This document shows positions 28,541 through 37,880 of a stretch of 64,000 nucleotides of DNA, in pieces. The position numbers and the translations under genes were made by a program. Within the stretch, counting starts at the first letter, position 1, and each line of letters starts with the position of its first letter. The stretch comes from Devosia sp. A8/3-2 (GTDB lineage Bacteria > Pseudomonadota > Alphaproteobacteria > Rhizobiales > Devosiaceae), in contig CP104975.1 of assembly GCA_025452255.1 (NCBI GenBank), positions 1 to 64,000 on the forward strand. The letters are read 5' to 3'. The notes beneath the pieces were generated by a model. The model was not told where the DNA came from. It did no database searches and saw only the letters and a list, made by a program, of their open reading frames with translations.

Positions 28541-29040
28541 GGTGTGCTCCTCGCTGGTGCACATCTCCTGCGCCGTTATGGTTAGCGGGGTCTTAACACG
28601 TCGATCACAACGCTGGTTCAGAGACGAGCCGGGGATGGAAGTGGCAAATCTTCAACAGCCAGAAGCTCCGAATGACTACCAGTGGTCGCTTCCGCTCACT
28701 GCGCTTTTGTATTTCGATCCGGATCAACGCTCGCTTGCGCTGCCGACGGTTAATCGCGGCCGGCCGGCGTGCCGGGCGTGCGGATTTTTTGTACAGGTCG
28801 GCTGATACCACCACCGGCTTCCCAGCGGCTGTCGACCGTCCTCAAAGGTGCCGGAGAAGCAAGCTACGACAACTATCCTGCCAAGTCGTTTAGGGCAGGA
28901 AGACATGCGCCAATATTGTGAATATCCAGCGAGCTAACTGGCCTATGGTCGGCTAGGTATTTAAGACATGTTTCACCCGGACCACGGGTGCGCCGTGGCT
29001 CGCGTTTAGACATGTTGACTGCCTGCATCAGGTGGGCAGC

Positions 29041-29098
29041 AGTCCGGCGAGATCGGGTGCTGCGTCTTTGGTCTCTTCGACCGCCACGATCACAGTAC
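29041..29098 (+). repeat. 57-bp repeat, partner of 35820-35876
   Basis: AGTCCGGCGAGATCGGGTGC, TGCGTCTTTGGTCTCTTCGA, then CCGCCACGATCACAGTAC. It is nearly identical to 35820-35876, differing by a few substitutions and one indel. It lies about 55 bases before a secreted-protein gene. Confidence 0.75.
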
Positions 29099-29152
29099 CG
29101 TCACGGTTCATCTGCAGGTTGCCGCAATATCCACCTTCTTGAGGACAAGGCG

Positions 29153-29585
29153 TTGCAGATCATTCGTTTGCTACCTGTACTTCGGGTTTTGCTGGTCATC
29201 GCCGCTTTAGCCGCTCTCGTCGGGCTCGGCCATGCTCAGACACCCGAAACGATCTCACGGATCATCGAGGAACTCGAATTCAGCGACGGCTATGAAGCGC
29301 GTCGATGCGCTGATCGAGCAATTCCAAAGCAAACCGGCGGTCTGGCGAAACGATGCCGATCCAGCCGAGGTGCGTGCGGAGGCGCTGGCGCTGCAACCGC
29401 AGGTAGAAACGCGGTTGCGTGAGGTTTTGGCCATCAAGTTCTATGAAGACGAGTTGCAGGGGGTGCTGGATGAAGTGGCCGGGACGGGCGAGGTCGACTT
29501 CACGCAGGAGGGGATGTTCTACGCTTTGAACTTTGAATTCGACAGCGCCATTTCGGATTTCGTCCTACCGATGATCGGCTGGTAA
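29153..29585 (+). pseudogene. Secreted protein of unknown function, one frameshift
   Basis: From TTG 29153 (GAGGACAAGG upstream) the frame gives a signal peptide, LPVLRVLLVIAALAALVGLGHAQ, then TPETISRIIEELEFSDGYE. The frame shifts near 29298 and continues VDALIEQFQSKPAVWRND, VRAEALALQPQVETRLREVLAIKFYEDELQGV and ends FALNFEFDS-like DFVLPMIGW at 29585. About 143 residues when joined, predicted periplasmic, largely helical. I do not recognise a family. It precedes the ankyrin-repeat gene by about 130 bases, possibly in the same operon. Confidence 0.6.
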
Positions 29586-29712
29586 GCCGCCGGAGTGCTT
29601 TTTACAGTTCTGGACGGTCGACCAATCGGGGCCCATAGGGGCGGGGTCCAGACGATCGGGTTCCGAGGCAGATTGGGCTGAAGCAGAGGATCCACCAAGC
29701 AGGAGGCAGAAA

Positions 29713-30914
29713 ATGTCACCCACCCAGTTCGATACACCGAAGGCGCTTCCGCAAGTTGTAATCTCGCACTGGCGGAGGTTGCTTTTTGCCCGGACCGCAA
29801 CCCTTCTGGTCATATCGATGGCTTTGGCGTCAGGTCCGGCTCGGGCTGATATTATCGATGCTGCGGCGACGTGCGATCCCGCTCAGCTTCGCGCTGAACT
29901 CGCCGCCGGGAGTGATGCGAACGCAGTCGATGAGGACGGCAATACCGTGCTGCACTGGGCCGCGCGCAACTCCGGTGATGCATGCGTCGAAATCCTCAAC
30001 GAGCATGTCTTGGATCTCGATGCACGCAACAACGACGGCGAAACGGCGCTGATGAAGGCCGCGATCAGCAGTGTGTCCGAGCAAGGTGCCCTGCGTTCCG
30101 TTCAACTGTTGATCGATGCGGGAGCCGATCCCTCAATTCCAAATCGGTTCGGCTACTCTCCGCTGTTCGCCCCGGTCGTCTATGGCAGCGGTATGATGCT
30201 GATGATCCCTCCATCGGAGCTGCAACTCGATCCGGAAACAGGCATCCCGCCCTTCAAGGACATCGAATATGAGATGGCGAAACTGCTGCTGGACAATGGC
30301 GCGAACCCCAACGAATTCGACACCCATGGTCAGCCCCTGATCCAGTTCGCGGTGGAGCAAAGAACCCCTGCCCTCATCGATCTGCTGGTGTCCCGTGGCG
30401 CCGACCTGACAGTTCTTGCGCCGCCCAAGGATCATTCCATGCTGCATATCGCCGCTCTTCGCGACCGGGCGATCAACATCCCCTATCTGCTCAAACAGGG
30501 GCTGGACATTGACGGCAGGAACGCCTTGGGCGCCACGCCGCTAATGCTTGCGGCTGCCAACAGCTCAATGAAGTCAATGTCGGCTTTGCTTGAAGCGGGC
30601 GCCGATACTGATGTTGCGGACAACGAGGGCATCACCCCCTACTCTATGTCACCCGCGAGCAAAACCGCGAGGCCGTGCAAGCCCTGCTCGAAAATGGCGC
30701 TAACCCTGATGCCGCTGCGCCTGCAACCGGCAACACGGCCTTACAGTTTGCCGCCTACCTAGGCTGGTCGGACGGCGTTCAATTGCTTCTCGCCAACGGC
30801 GCTGATCCCCAGCTTCCCAACAATGAGGGCCTGTTGCCGCGAGACGCCGCCAAACTACAGCGGCACCGCCAGATTGTGGACCTCCTTAATGGCAACCAAG
30901 CACAGGCCAGATGA
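29713..30914 (+). pseudogene. Secreted ankyrin-repeat protein, one frameshift
   Basis: Starts MSPTQFDTPKALPQVVISHW at ATG 29713 (CAGGAGGCAGAAA upstream). An N-terminal signal/anchor (LLFARTATLLVISMALASG, then PARAD) is followed by ankyrin repeats: AAGSDANAVDEDGNTVLHWAARN, DARNNDGETALMKAAI, DAGADPSIPNRFGYSPLFAPV, DNGANPNEFDTHGQPLIQFAV, LDIDGRNALGATPLMLAAAN. The frame shifts in a C run near 30642 (ITP-LLYVTREQNREAV expected) and resumes ALLENGANPDAAAP to 30914. About 400 residues, likely periplasmic protein-protein binding. The missing C is a classic homopolymer error. Confidence 0.8.
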
Positions 30915-31025
30915 GCCGAAGCCTAGCCTGCTGCTTTTGATCGGGACGAATACCGACGGTCATCGCTTGAACATCATACCGCCTTGTGCCCTTGCCTGCG
31001 CAACGCATCGAACAGGATATCGTCC

Positions 31026-31435
31026 ATGGCCTCTTCTCACCTCGCCTACGTCCTTGAACCGGGCGAGCCGACGTCGGCGACATTCTTCCGCGGAGAGCCT
31101 CACTGGTCTGCCCCGCCCCAAGCCGACGCGGCGTTGAGACAGCTTGCGCTGATCCAGGTCCACTTGTCCTTCCCCATTTCGAGCAGATCGAGCTGGTCAC
31201 CACCTCGAACGACGCAGCGTACGACTGGTCTGCGGCGACACTCGATATCGATCTGGCTCTGCTGCCGGGACGGCTGGAGACGACGGTCATCAGGACACAG
31301 GATATCGGGTACTTCGTCGGCGATATCTCCGACATCTTCGGCGCTCCCTTGGAGAAGGGCGACGGCTCGGTGCGGATCGTAGAGCCGTCGCAGTTCGCAT
31401 CGTGGCTTCTCGATGCAGAGTCGCGGTCATGCTGA
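31026..31435 (+). pseudogene. Hypothetical protein, one frameshift
   Basis: Starts MASSHLAYVLEPGEPTSATF at ATG 31026. The frame shifts near 31170 and continues PHFEQIELVTTSNDAAYDWSA, LDIDLALLPGRLETTVIRTQ, YFVGDISDIFGAPLEKGDG and ends ASWLLDAESRSC at TGA 31433-31435. About 135 residues, acidic, no signal peptide. The stop overlaps the ATG of the next gene (ATGCTGA), so the pair are translationally coupled. Not recognised. Confidence 0.55.
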
Positions 31436-31801
31436 GTGTTCCCGATCGTGACAGGCCTGTTCACTCCATGGCTGCCGCACCGAGCTCGTCGGACGGCAAG
31501 CGATGCCGATCAAGCGCCGGTGTCACCCCGGCATGTATGGCGATGGTGTTTTCGCCTGTTGCTGCAACCGCCGAAGATACGCAGCTGATCGAGTTTTTCG
31601 CCGGCGAAGGCTGCGCCATCGGTCCAACGACGCGAACTCTTTCAATGGAAGAAGGTTTTCCGAAAGAAGCGATAGAGGTGCTAGCCAAAACTGCGCGCCG
31701 ACCCCGAAAAACCGGTGCCCGGCGGGTGGAAAACGGAGGGTCAGCTTGCGGTAGGGCGAGGAGCAACATCGCTCTGCAAGCTCGAGCCTGAGATTGAATA
31801 A
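31429..31801 (+). pseudogene. Truncated paralogue of the GCAIGPTTR secreted family, one frameshift
   Basis: From ATG 31429 the frame reads into CMAMVFSPVAATAEDTQLIEFFAGEGCAIGPTTRTLSMEEGF with a short signal-like segment, matching QLIEFFAKQGCAIGPTTRSLATAEGF of the gene at 26752-27654. The frame shifts near 31697; the continuation is ADPEKPVPGGWKTEGQL, ATSLCKLEPEIE and stop. The conserved Cys of GCAIGP and the later CK pair suggest a disulfide. The product of about 124 residues lacks the C-terminal two thirds of the longer paralogue. It overlaps the upstream gene's stop. Confidence 0.6.
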
Positions 31802-31878
31802 TTGCAAAAGCGCTCGGTAGACCTGATCGCCGAAGAACGGCAAGCGCCCCGAGCGGATCAAAGAGCGAAAGGCCCTGC

Positions 31879-33040
31879 TTACGGACCGACAACTTTTGGC
31901 GGGTCGACAATTTCCCGTGCGAGCGCCACGGAAATAAGGTCGTAGGCCGTCAGCCCGGGAAGACGTGAATAGAAAATACTGCTGTCGCCGGTTGGCGCCC
32001 ATGCCGACCAGAGGCTGAAGGCATAAAGGCGGCCATCGTGCCAGATCAGGGTGGCAAGGATATCACCCATATCCTCCTCCGATGTGCTTGTAACGGAGAA
32101 GCGGAAGCTGCGCGCCGCGACGCCTGCGTTGGTGAATTCGGACTCTTCTCCGCTCGTCAACATAACCGGAGGTTTAGCGTTGGGCAGTTGCTGGACGAAA
32201 TAATCACGGATCAAGGCCTGCCCCGCTTCTTCAAGGTCCGGTTGTTCCTTTCTGTCCTGCACGAAAAGCCAGATCCTGCCGGTGCTCTTGCCCTCGCTGT
32301 TTTGCCGCAAGAGGTGTAGTTCAGCCGGCAGCGGACCACGGAAATCATTGATCGCTACGTTCCACAACGCCGGTATGCTCAGCATCAATTCCTCCGTGCC
32401 GATCGTCACCGATACGGCCTTCATTCCATCTCCATAGCCGACGGGTTTGCCATCGGCGAATGTGATGTTCGAGAGGATCTTGTTGGCGTAATCCTGCGCC
32501 TTTGCAACAAGCACGTCCGCCGCCTCGACGTTCTCTGCGCTGCTCACGTCGAATATGAAATGCAGCGCCAGCATCTTGTTGCCGCGCGCAAGACACCGAC
32601 TGAAAGCCCCTTCCATCAAGCGGGAACCATTCGACTTGGTGGCGAAGATGCGCGTCGGACAGGTCCGTCGCAGAGTTCAGGGAGCGCGGTGTGTAGCCTG
32701 CACTTTCGATCTCGTATCCGCAAACGCGGGAAGCGGAAGCTGGGGCGGCGAGATCGAAAGCCTTGATCGTGACTTCCACGGGACTATAACCGATTGCCGG
32801 ATGAATCTTGCCGACGATCTTGACCTTGCCAATTGTTCCCGGATCAGGAGAACCAAGCACCGTCGTCTCCACCTTGGCATCGGGCGGGACGATCGTCTCA
32901 AAATTGATGTCCTCCGACCCGAAGTCGAATGTCTTGCGGACCCAGCCCTTGTCGTTGGGCTGAGCTATCGCGACGGAAGTGCCAGCATTCGCCGATATCA
33001 GCAGGACAATGAAGAGGATCGGCAACAAGATTTTGTTCAT
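31879..33040 (-). pseudogene. Secreted protein of unknown function, one frameshift
   Basis: Starts MNKILLPILFIVLLISANAG at 33040, a clear Sec signal peptide ending near ANAGTSVAIAQP. A beta-rich segment (TFDFGSEDINFETIVPPDAKVE, GKIHPAIGYSPVEVTIKAFD) leads to a frameshift near 32615, then FSRCLARGNKMLALHFIFDV, LFVQDRKEQPDLEEAGQAL, SFRFSVTSTSEEDMGDIL and LTAYDLISVALAREIVDPP to 31879. About 386 residues, periplasmic. I do not recognise a family. The next gene upstream encodes a similar-sized secreted protein, so the two may be functionally linked. Confidence 0.6.
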
Positions 33041-33065
33041 CGTCGCTCTTCTCTATGGCACCGCA

Positions 33066-34231
33066 TCATTGCAGGTTTTCGATTGCCTTGGCCATCAGTC
33101 GAATCCGCTCACGAGCCCCATGGCGGTATATGTCAATCTTCATGCTCACCGGCAAGGCTAGATGCATCAGTGCCCAACTGGTCACAGCCTCGGGCTCGTC
33201 GAGAGCGGCCAAGCGCTCTTCTTCGAACGCCGATGGCTTGCTCTGCGCCGTCTGGAGCGCTTTCATGACCAGCGTCTTAAACGTTTCAACCTCCGCGGTG
33301 CTGGCCTGCATGTCAGGCTTGGCGATCAAATCGAAGGCTACCTGTCCATCGGCGGACGTGCCGTTCACCGTCACTGGCATCTCGACCGAGAATTCGATGC
33401 GTCCGCCTCGCTTCGGCATGAATGAGGCACCCGTGATTTGCGCCAACACGCCGACCGGTTGACCCGTGAACGTCAACACGCGGAACGCTCCCATCGCTTC
33501 GCGATAGGCTTCGTATTCGGTCTCGGTAGTTTCAAGCCGGTAGGTTTGGCCCGGAACCGCGTCGCCATCCGCTGACAGGCCGGGCAGCGAGCGGGTACCG
33601 GGTTCGGCGTTGCTCCACAACCCGAAGCCGGCATCCTGCGATTCACTGGGCTTTGCTTGCCAGCCCGGGGCCTGCCGTAGATCTGGCAGGTTTTCGGCGA
33701 CCACGATCTCCACGATCTCGGCGACCGACCTGAAGCTTACCACGTAGTCGGGAAGATTCTCCGGAGCCCCGGGCGCGATCTGACGATCGCGTGCACATCT
33801 ACGCGATAGGAGGCATTTGGTAGAGAAAACCATCGCTCGGGGAAATCGCCGAGATTGTCCATCTTTTCTTCGCCGGGCAGCCCGTCGGCATTGTCGAGGT
33901 AGACTTGGCCGTGTCTAACGATCAGCGGATAGCTCCAGCGCGCCGGCGAACTTGACCTCGGTGGCGGTCGGTTGACCCATGGTCAGCCTGACCAGAAACC
34001 ACCATCCGAGCCCGTCCCAAAACCGACGAGGCATCCGGCTGCGGACTCTTTCATATAAGCGAAGCTATAGGCGTACCGAGCGATTGGGTCCGCCGCCCTG
34101 TGGGCCAGATCGTCCGGATGGAAGATGAGGAAACCGGCGACATCGGTGCCGATTTCAACCGTCTGATCGGCTGCGGCGATGGTTGGCGCGACGAACAACA
34201 CTGATGTGATGGCGCGGATCAGTTTGCGCAT
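33066..34231 (-). pseudogene. Secreted protein of unknown function, about three frameshifts
   Basis: Starts MRKLIRAITSVLFVAPTIAAAD at 34231, a signal peptide. Joined segments: QTVEIGTDVAGFLIFHPDDLA, ESAAGCLVGFGTGSDGGFW; MGQPTATEVKFAGALE; YPLIVRHGQVYLDNADGLPGE; then from about 33790 APENLPDYVVSFRSVAEIVE, TETEYEAYREAMGAFRVLTF, AFDLIAKPDMQASTAEVETF to 33066. The shifts are near 33985, 33930 and 33790. Total about 388 residues, similar in size to the adjacent secreted protein and 25 bases upstream of it, so probably one operon. Unknown function. Confidence 0.55.
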
Positions 34232-34325
34232 GACGGTCTCCTTGCATCGATGTTAGCGTCTGCCCGGCGACGTGTGACGTAGCGAGCTTTAGGAATTGCA
34301 CGACACGAGATTTCATGAGAACGGC

Positions 34326-34651
34326 TCATGCATCATCTAGCCATTCCAAATATAGGCCGACTTTTCCTTCAATCCCGCCAGATGCGGCCCTGTTGGAAAC
34401 GTCCTCAAAAACTACTTTTAACTCCTCACTCGCAAGAGTGGCGCGCAGTTCGTTCTCGGGTCCTAAAATTCCAATCCGCGTTCCCACAAAAAGCACATAG
34501 TATTCACCAGTTCCCCCGAAATTACCCCAGAATGACGTAAGTCCCACCCGCCGAGCAGACAGTTGACGGGGGTCTTTCCGCTGCTCAAGCGCTCTATCGG
34601 GGTCACTTCGAAGCGAACGCCAACGTATGCGACGCAAGCTGGAGCACTCAT
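34326..34651 (-). pseudogene. Hypothetical protein, one frameshift
   Basis: Starts MSAPACVAYVGVRFEVTPIE at 34651 after AAGGAGAAAGTC. The frame shifts near 34597 and continues ALEQRKDPRQLSARRVGLTS, FWGNFGGTGEYYVLFVGTRIG, EELKVVFEDVSNRAAS and ends YLEWLDDA. About 108 residues, soluble. The first bases of the gene abut a 110-bp repeat shared with 23642-23752. The GEYYVLFVG..IG..GPE block looks like a small beta-sheet immunity-type protein, but no family is recognised. Confidence 0.55.
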
Positions 34652-34666
34652 GACTTTCTCCTTGTC

Positions 34667-34775
34667 GCGAAATTCCCGAAACCTGTGACAGATATGAGCC
34701 AAGACCACAGCGACGTGCAATGTCCGCTTCAAACGTCCTTGCATCCTGCCACGAACGGCAGAGATGGGGTCGCAA
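34667..34775 (+). repeat. About 110-bp repeat, partner of 23642-23752
   Basis: CCCGAAACCTGTGACAGATA, GAGCCAAGACCACAGCGACG, GTCCGCTTCAAACGTCCTTG, then CGAACGGCAGAGATGGGGTC. It merges without a gap into palindromic repeat copy E. Confidence 0.8.
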
Positions 34776-34835
34776 GCAGCCGATCCGCATGTCGGCCGAC
34801 ACCAGCGTTCCAAGCCGCATATTATGCGAATCCGA
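34764..34835 (+). repeat. Intergenic palindromic repeat, copy E
   Basis: GATGGGGTCGCAAGCAGCCG, ATCCGCATGTCGG, then GTTCCAAGCCGCATATTATG and CGAATCCG (core about 34815-34829). It lies between a minus-strand gene start and the DUF3800 gene start. Confidence 0.82.
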
Positions 34836-34911
34836 CCCAAGTCTCTATGCGTGAGTGTCGTCACGCTGCCATCGCATTGGCAGAATCTTGCCTCTATGCC
34901 ACGCTGGGTGC

Positions 34912-35649
34912 ATGGAGTTCAGTGATTTTATTGTCTACGTCGACGAGAGCGGCGACCACGGGCTTGTGACCATAAACCCGCAGAACCCGGTGTTTGTGCT
35001 CACCTTCTGCATCTTCGAGAAAGAGGCCTACCGAACGGCAATGGTGCCGCTTGTACAGGCCCTCAAGTTCGAGTTCTGGGGTCATGACGGCGTTGTTCTA
35101 CATAGCCGCGAGATTCGGAAATCGTCCGGTGACTTTTCCATCCTGCTCAATCAGGCCGTGCGCGACCGTTTCATGGCAACTGTGAACTATGTCGTCGAAC
35201 AGGCGCCGGTCACGCTCATTGCGGCTGCAATCGATAAGCAGCGTCATGTCCAGAAGTACCATGATCCCGACAATCCATACAAAATTGCGCTGACTTTCTG
35301 CATGGAGCGCCTGCAGCGGTTTTTGGTTGAACGAGGGCAAGATCACCGCAAGACCCGGATGCTGGTCGAACAGCGGGGCCGGAAAGAGGATGATGATCTC
35401 GAACTCGAGTTCAGGCGTATCGCCGCTGGCGGCAATCACGTTGGACCCATGCCAAACCTCGACATCCGCTTCATGGACAAGAAGCATAATTCGGCGGGGC
35501 TGCAGATGGCCGACCTTTTGGCCTACCCCGTCGCCCGGCACATCATCGCTCCTGACCAGCCAAACCGGGCCTACGAGCTTGCAGAACAGAAGTTCCGCAG
35601 GAGTGCGGCCGGGAAAATACGCGGCTACGGGCTAAAGATCTTCCCGTGA
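34912..35649 (+). CDS. DUF3800 domain-containing protein
   Basis: A protein of 245 residues starting MEFSDFIVYVDESGDHGL at ATG 34912. DUF3800 hallmarks: the Asp-Glu-Ser pair in YVDESGDHG, VLHSREIRKSSGDFS, RMLVEQRGRKEDDDLELEFR and the acidic/His end region NSAGLQMADLLAYPVARHI. The family is predicted to have an RNase H-like fold with an acidic metal site, and is common in mobile and defence-associated regions, but its activity is unproven. The gene is intact and flanked by repeats on both sides (34667-34835 and 35820-35876), which is consistent with an inserted cassette. Confidence 0.82.
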   Translation: MEFSDFIVYVDESGDHGLVTINPQNPVFVLTFCIFEKEAYRTAMVPLVQALKFEFWGHDGVVLHSREIRKSSGDFSILLNQAVRDRFMATVNYVVEQAPVTLIAAAIDKQRHVQKYHDPDNPYKIALTFCMERLQRFLVERGQDHRKTRMLVEQRGRKEDDDLELEFRRIAAGGNHVGPMPNLDIRFMDKKHNSAGLQMADLLAYPVARHIIAPDQPNRAYELAEQKFRRSAAGKIRGYGLKIFP

Positions 35650-35819
35650 GAAAAGCGAAGGGCCCCGAGGTATTCCCCGAGGCCCGACGCCGAACGAGCA
35701 TTCCCGTTCCATTTGATTGTAAAATGGGTCTAGCTAAGTGACCTGTCAACCCATTGCTGAGGCAACACAGTGTCTACGCTTGCCGCAGACCCCTCTTCCG
35801 TCCGCAACGCGCGAGGCTG

Positions 35820-35876
35820 TCGTCCGGCGAGATCGGGGGCTGCGTCTGTGGTCTATTCGACCGCACGATCACAGTA
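35820..35876 (+). repeat. 57-bp repeat, partner of 29041-29098
   Basis: CGTCCGGCGAGATCGGGGGC, TGCGTCTGTGGTCTATTCGA, then CCGCACGATCACAGTAC. The surrounding 35650-36069 otherwise holds no supported gene. It lies about 190 bases before the gene at 36070. Confidence 0.75.
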
Positions 35877-36069
35877 CGCCGGCGTTTCCTGCAACACACC
35901 GACAACTAGCGTCGCACGAGATTCGTACGTGAACAGTAGTCCTCGACGACCTGCTATTCCGATTGGTTCGAATCCGTTACCCGCAGTGAGCTTCATACTC
36001 GAACGAACGTTGCACTTGCCCCCGTCGTCGGCGATATCTGCTCCCCTCGACGAGGAAAGGGAGGGGCAG

Positions 36070-36536
36070 ATGCGCTTTTTGTCACCGCGCGGTTGGGCTA
36101 CATTCGCGTGGCAGTCTGATTATGGGCAATTCTATCTCTTTGACGATCAGGGGGAGTTCACCGCTCCAGTTGAGATTACACCCGAAATGGAGCGGCGAAG
36201 CTTTGTCGTCATTTCGGCCAGCCTTGTCGTCTATACGGCGAGCTGCCTGCAACAGCACATCCGGATCCAGATCTACGATGCGGAGCCTGACCATCCCCCG
36301 GTCGAGCAGATGAGCGGCAATCCGTGGACGCGGGTGGAAACGACCGACGTGAGCTTTCCCTCCCGGAAGTTCACCATTTCTAGCCCGTCGATTCGCCGCT
36401 GCCTGCGGGCCCGGTATTTCTTCTCGATACAGAAAGGATGGTGGCACGCATCAGCTGGATGGAGTTCCAAGGTACCCGGGACGACAGTCTGCCAGTCGAA
36501 CCCGATGTCATTGCGATCACGTTGTGGCCGAGCTAG
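36070..36536 (+). pseudogene. Hypothetical protein, one frameshift
   Basis: Starts MRFLSPRGWATFAWQSDYGQF at ATG 36070 with AAAGGGAGGGGCAG upstream. The beta-rich sequence LFDDQGEFTAPVEITPEMERRS, FVVISASLVVYTASCLQQHIRI continues to a shift near 36385, then DSPLPAGPVFLLDTERMVAR, ISWMEFQGTRDDSLPVEPDV to TAG 36534-36536. About 155 residues, no signal peptide. Not recognised. A small GTG-started gene follows 100 bases later; the size pairing (155 plus 66 residues) recalls effector/immunity or toxin/antitoxin sets, which is speculation. Confidence 0.55.
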
Positions 36537-36634
36537 CCATCTACTCTCCAACTGCTTAACCGCGGCGAACTGGTGTGGGGATGTCCTCACAGGAGAGCAG
36601 CCGGGAGATGCGTCATCGGCATTTGGAGGTATAG

Positions 36635-36834
36635 GTGGGAAATCGGATCACATACCGGGCTCGGCCAGATATTCCTGACATCAAGATGTCGAATGGACTA
36701 ACGGCCGTTTTATCGATGTCGTTGCTCTCGCTGCGTCTACGCTGGCATCAACAGCGCGAGAGCATGAACTCGAAGCTTGGATCGTGGCCCACAATGACGA
36801 AGTCTTCGGTCTTGGGGGTGAAGGTTCGATATAG
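36635..36834 (+). pseudogene. Small hypothetical protein, one frameshift
   Basis: Starts GTG 36635 (VGNRITYRARPDIPDIKMSNG) after TTGGAGGTATAG, a strong ribosome site. The frame shifts near 36700 and continues FIDVVALAASTLASTAREHEL, EAWIVAHNDEVFGLGGEGSI to TAG 36832-36834. About 66 residues. The helical C-terminal half looks coding. No family recognised. An open frame just after it (36840 onward, MPWQDVSLIDDRAFL) overlaps a minus-strand gene and is not listed as a gene. Confidence 0.45.
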
Positions 36835-36957
36835 CCGATATGCCATGGCAGGACGTGAGCTTGATTGACGATCGAGCTTTTCTGCTTCGTACAATCGCTG
36901 CAGCTAGAGCAAGGGTGAATTGGGGAAAACTGGACTACACACCGGACGAAGACATCC

Positions 36958-37785
36958 TTATGCCGTGCTTAGATAAATTCCACAGGCTGCAGGTCCATGG
37001 CCGTCCTCTTCACTCGGTCGTTCTCGAGTCAAATATATCACTTGTTGAGTCTGTCTGGAAAATCCTGTCATCTGCGACAAACCCGGTGTCCAAAAACCGG
37101 CAGCAGGCCAATATGTTGGTTCTGCGAGGTGGCCCGAAAATCGCAGCTTCATGCCCTGTGTGACCTTACTGAGGCGGTTCAGCACTAGGCCGATCGCTAT
37201 ACACTGTGCTTCGCCGCGCCGAGTGAAGCTGCCGTCGAAATAGGAACGAAGGTATTGCTTACATGGGAAAGTGCATGATCGTTCCTCACGAGCTGCGAAG
37301 TAGACTTCGTCATCCTGTCTTTGCGATAGGGTCGCCCGAGAGGTTTTCTTTCCAAGCCAATCCGGGGCTGCATTGAAAACGAGATAGTCCTCATATTTGC
37401 CTTCCGGTTCGCGTGGACCTACAGCCTTGGTCGGCATGGTGGCGCCAATATCTCCGTCAGGACGGGGAAGTTTATAGCTCGTCCATTGTTCCGGGCCCGG
37501 GCTTATGCGCAAGATCGTCTCGCCACAACGACCATCCTCAGTGACCAAGATGCCACAATAGTCGCCTTCGCAAGTGACAATATCCAACATGGGGATGCTC
37601 GGCAGAATGCCGCTTGATTTGCCAGTAGGATCCTCGGTCCAGCGACCGAGAATGGATTTGCTTGGAAAGCCATCTGCGCAAGCAGGCAGAACCACACCGC
37701 AGAGTGCCGCTATGCAAATCAACAGGGAAGACAGGACGCGAAGCAGGAATCCCGGCCCCTCATGCTCGCAATCTCTATTCACCAT
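36958..37785 (-). CDS. Secreted protein of unknown function
   Basis: Starts MVNRDCEHEGPGFLLRVLSS at 37785, eight bases after GGGAG; earlier in-frame starts at 37791 and 37803 exist. A signal segment (LLRVLSSLLICIAALCGVV then LPACADG) is followed by ILGRWTEDPTGKSSGI, VTCEGDYCGILVTEDGRCGET, a DUF2147-like pattern of WTEDP...G.I.V..C....CG, and VYFAAREERSCTFPCKQYL. At least six Cys suggest disulfides. The family is only weakly suggested; DUF2147 proteins are periplasmic and of unknown function. It is intact. Confidence 0.55.
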   Translation of the reverse strand: MVNRDCEHEGPGFLLRVLSSLLICIAALCGVVLPACADGFPSKSILGRWTEDPTGKSSGILPSIPMLDIVTCEGDYCGILVTEDGRCGETILRISPGPEQWTSYKLPRPDGDIGATMPTKAVGPREPEGKYEDYLVFNAAPDWLGKKTSRATLSQRQDDEVYFAAREERSCTFPCKQYLRSYFDGSFTRRGEAQCIAIGLVLNRLSKVTQGMKLRFSGHLAEPTYWPAAGFWTPGLSQMTGFSRQTQQVIYLTRERPSEEDGHGPAACGIYLSTA

Positions 37786-37880
37786 CGTCATCGCTCCCAC
37801 CACGCCATGTCGGCCCGAGCGTGCGATTTAGGCCATCCTGCGGATCATACAAAGAAGGTGGTGCGGCGGCCAGCACTGAC

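Noticed and set aside
35655..35690. Terminator after the DUF3800 gene
   Set aside because: CCCCGAGG occurs as a direct, not inverted, repeat; no stable stem with a T tract.
36840..37163. Plus-strand open frame MPWQDVSLIDDRAFLL...
   Set aside because: It overlaps the minus-strand secreted gene for most of its length and has no family or ribosome site; only its first 40 residues look plausible.
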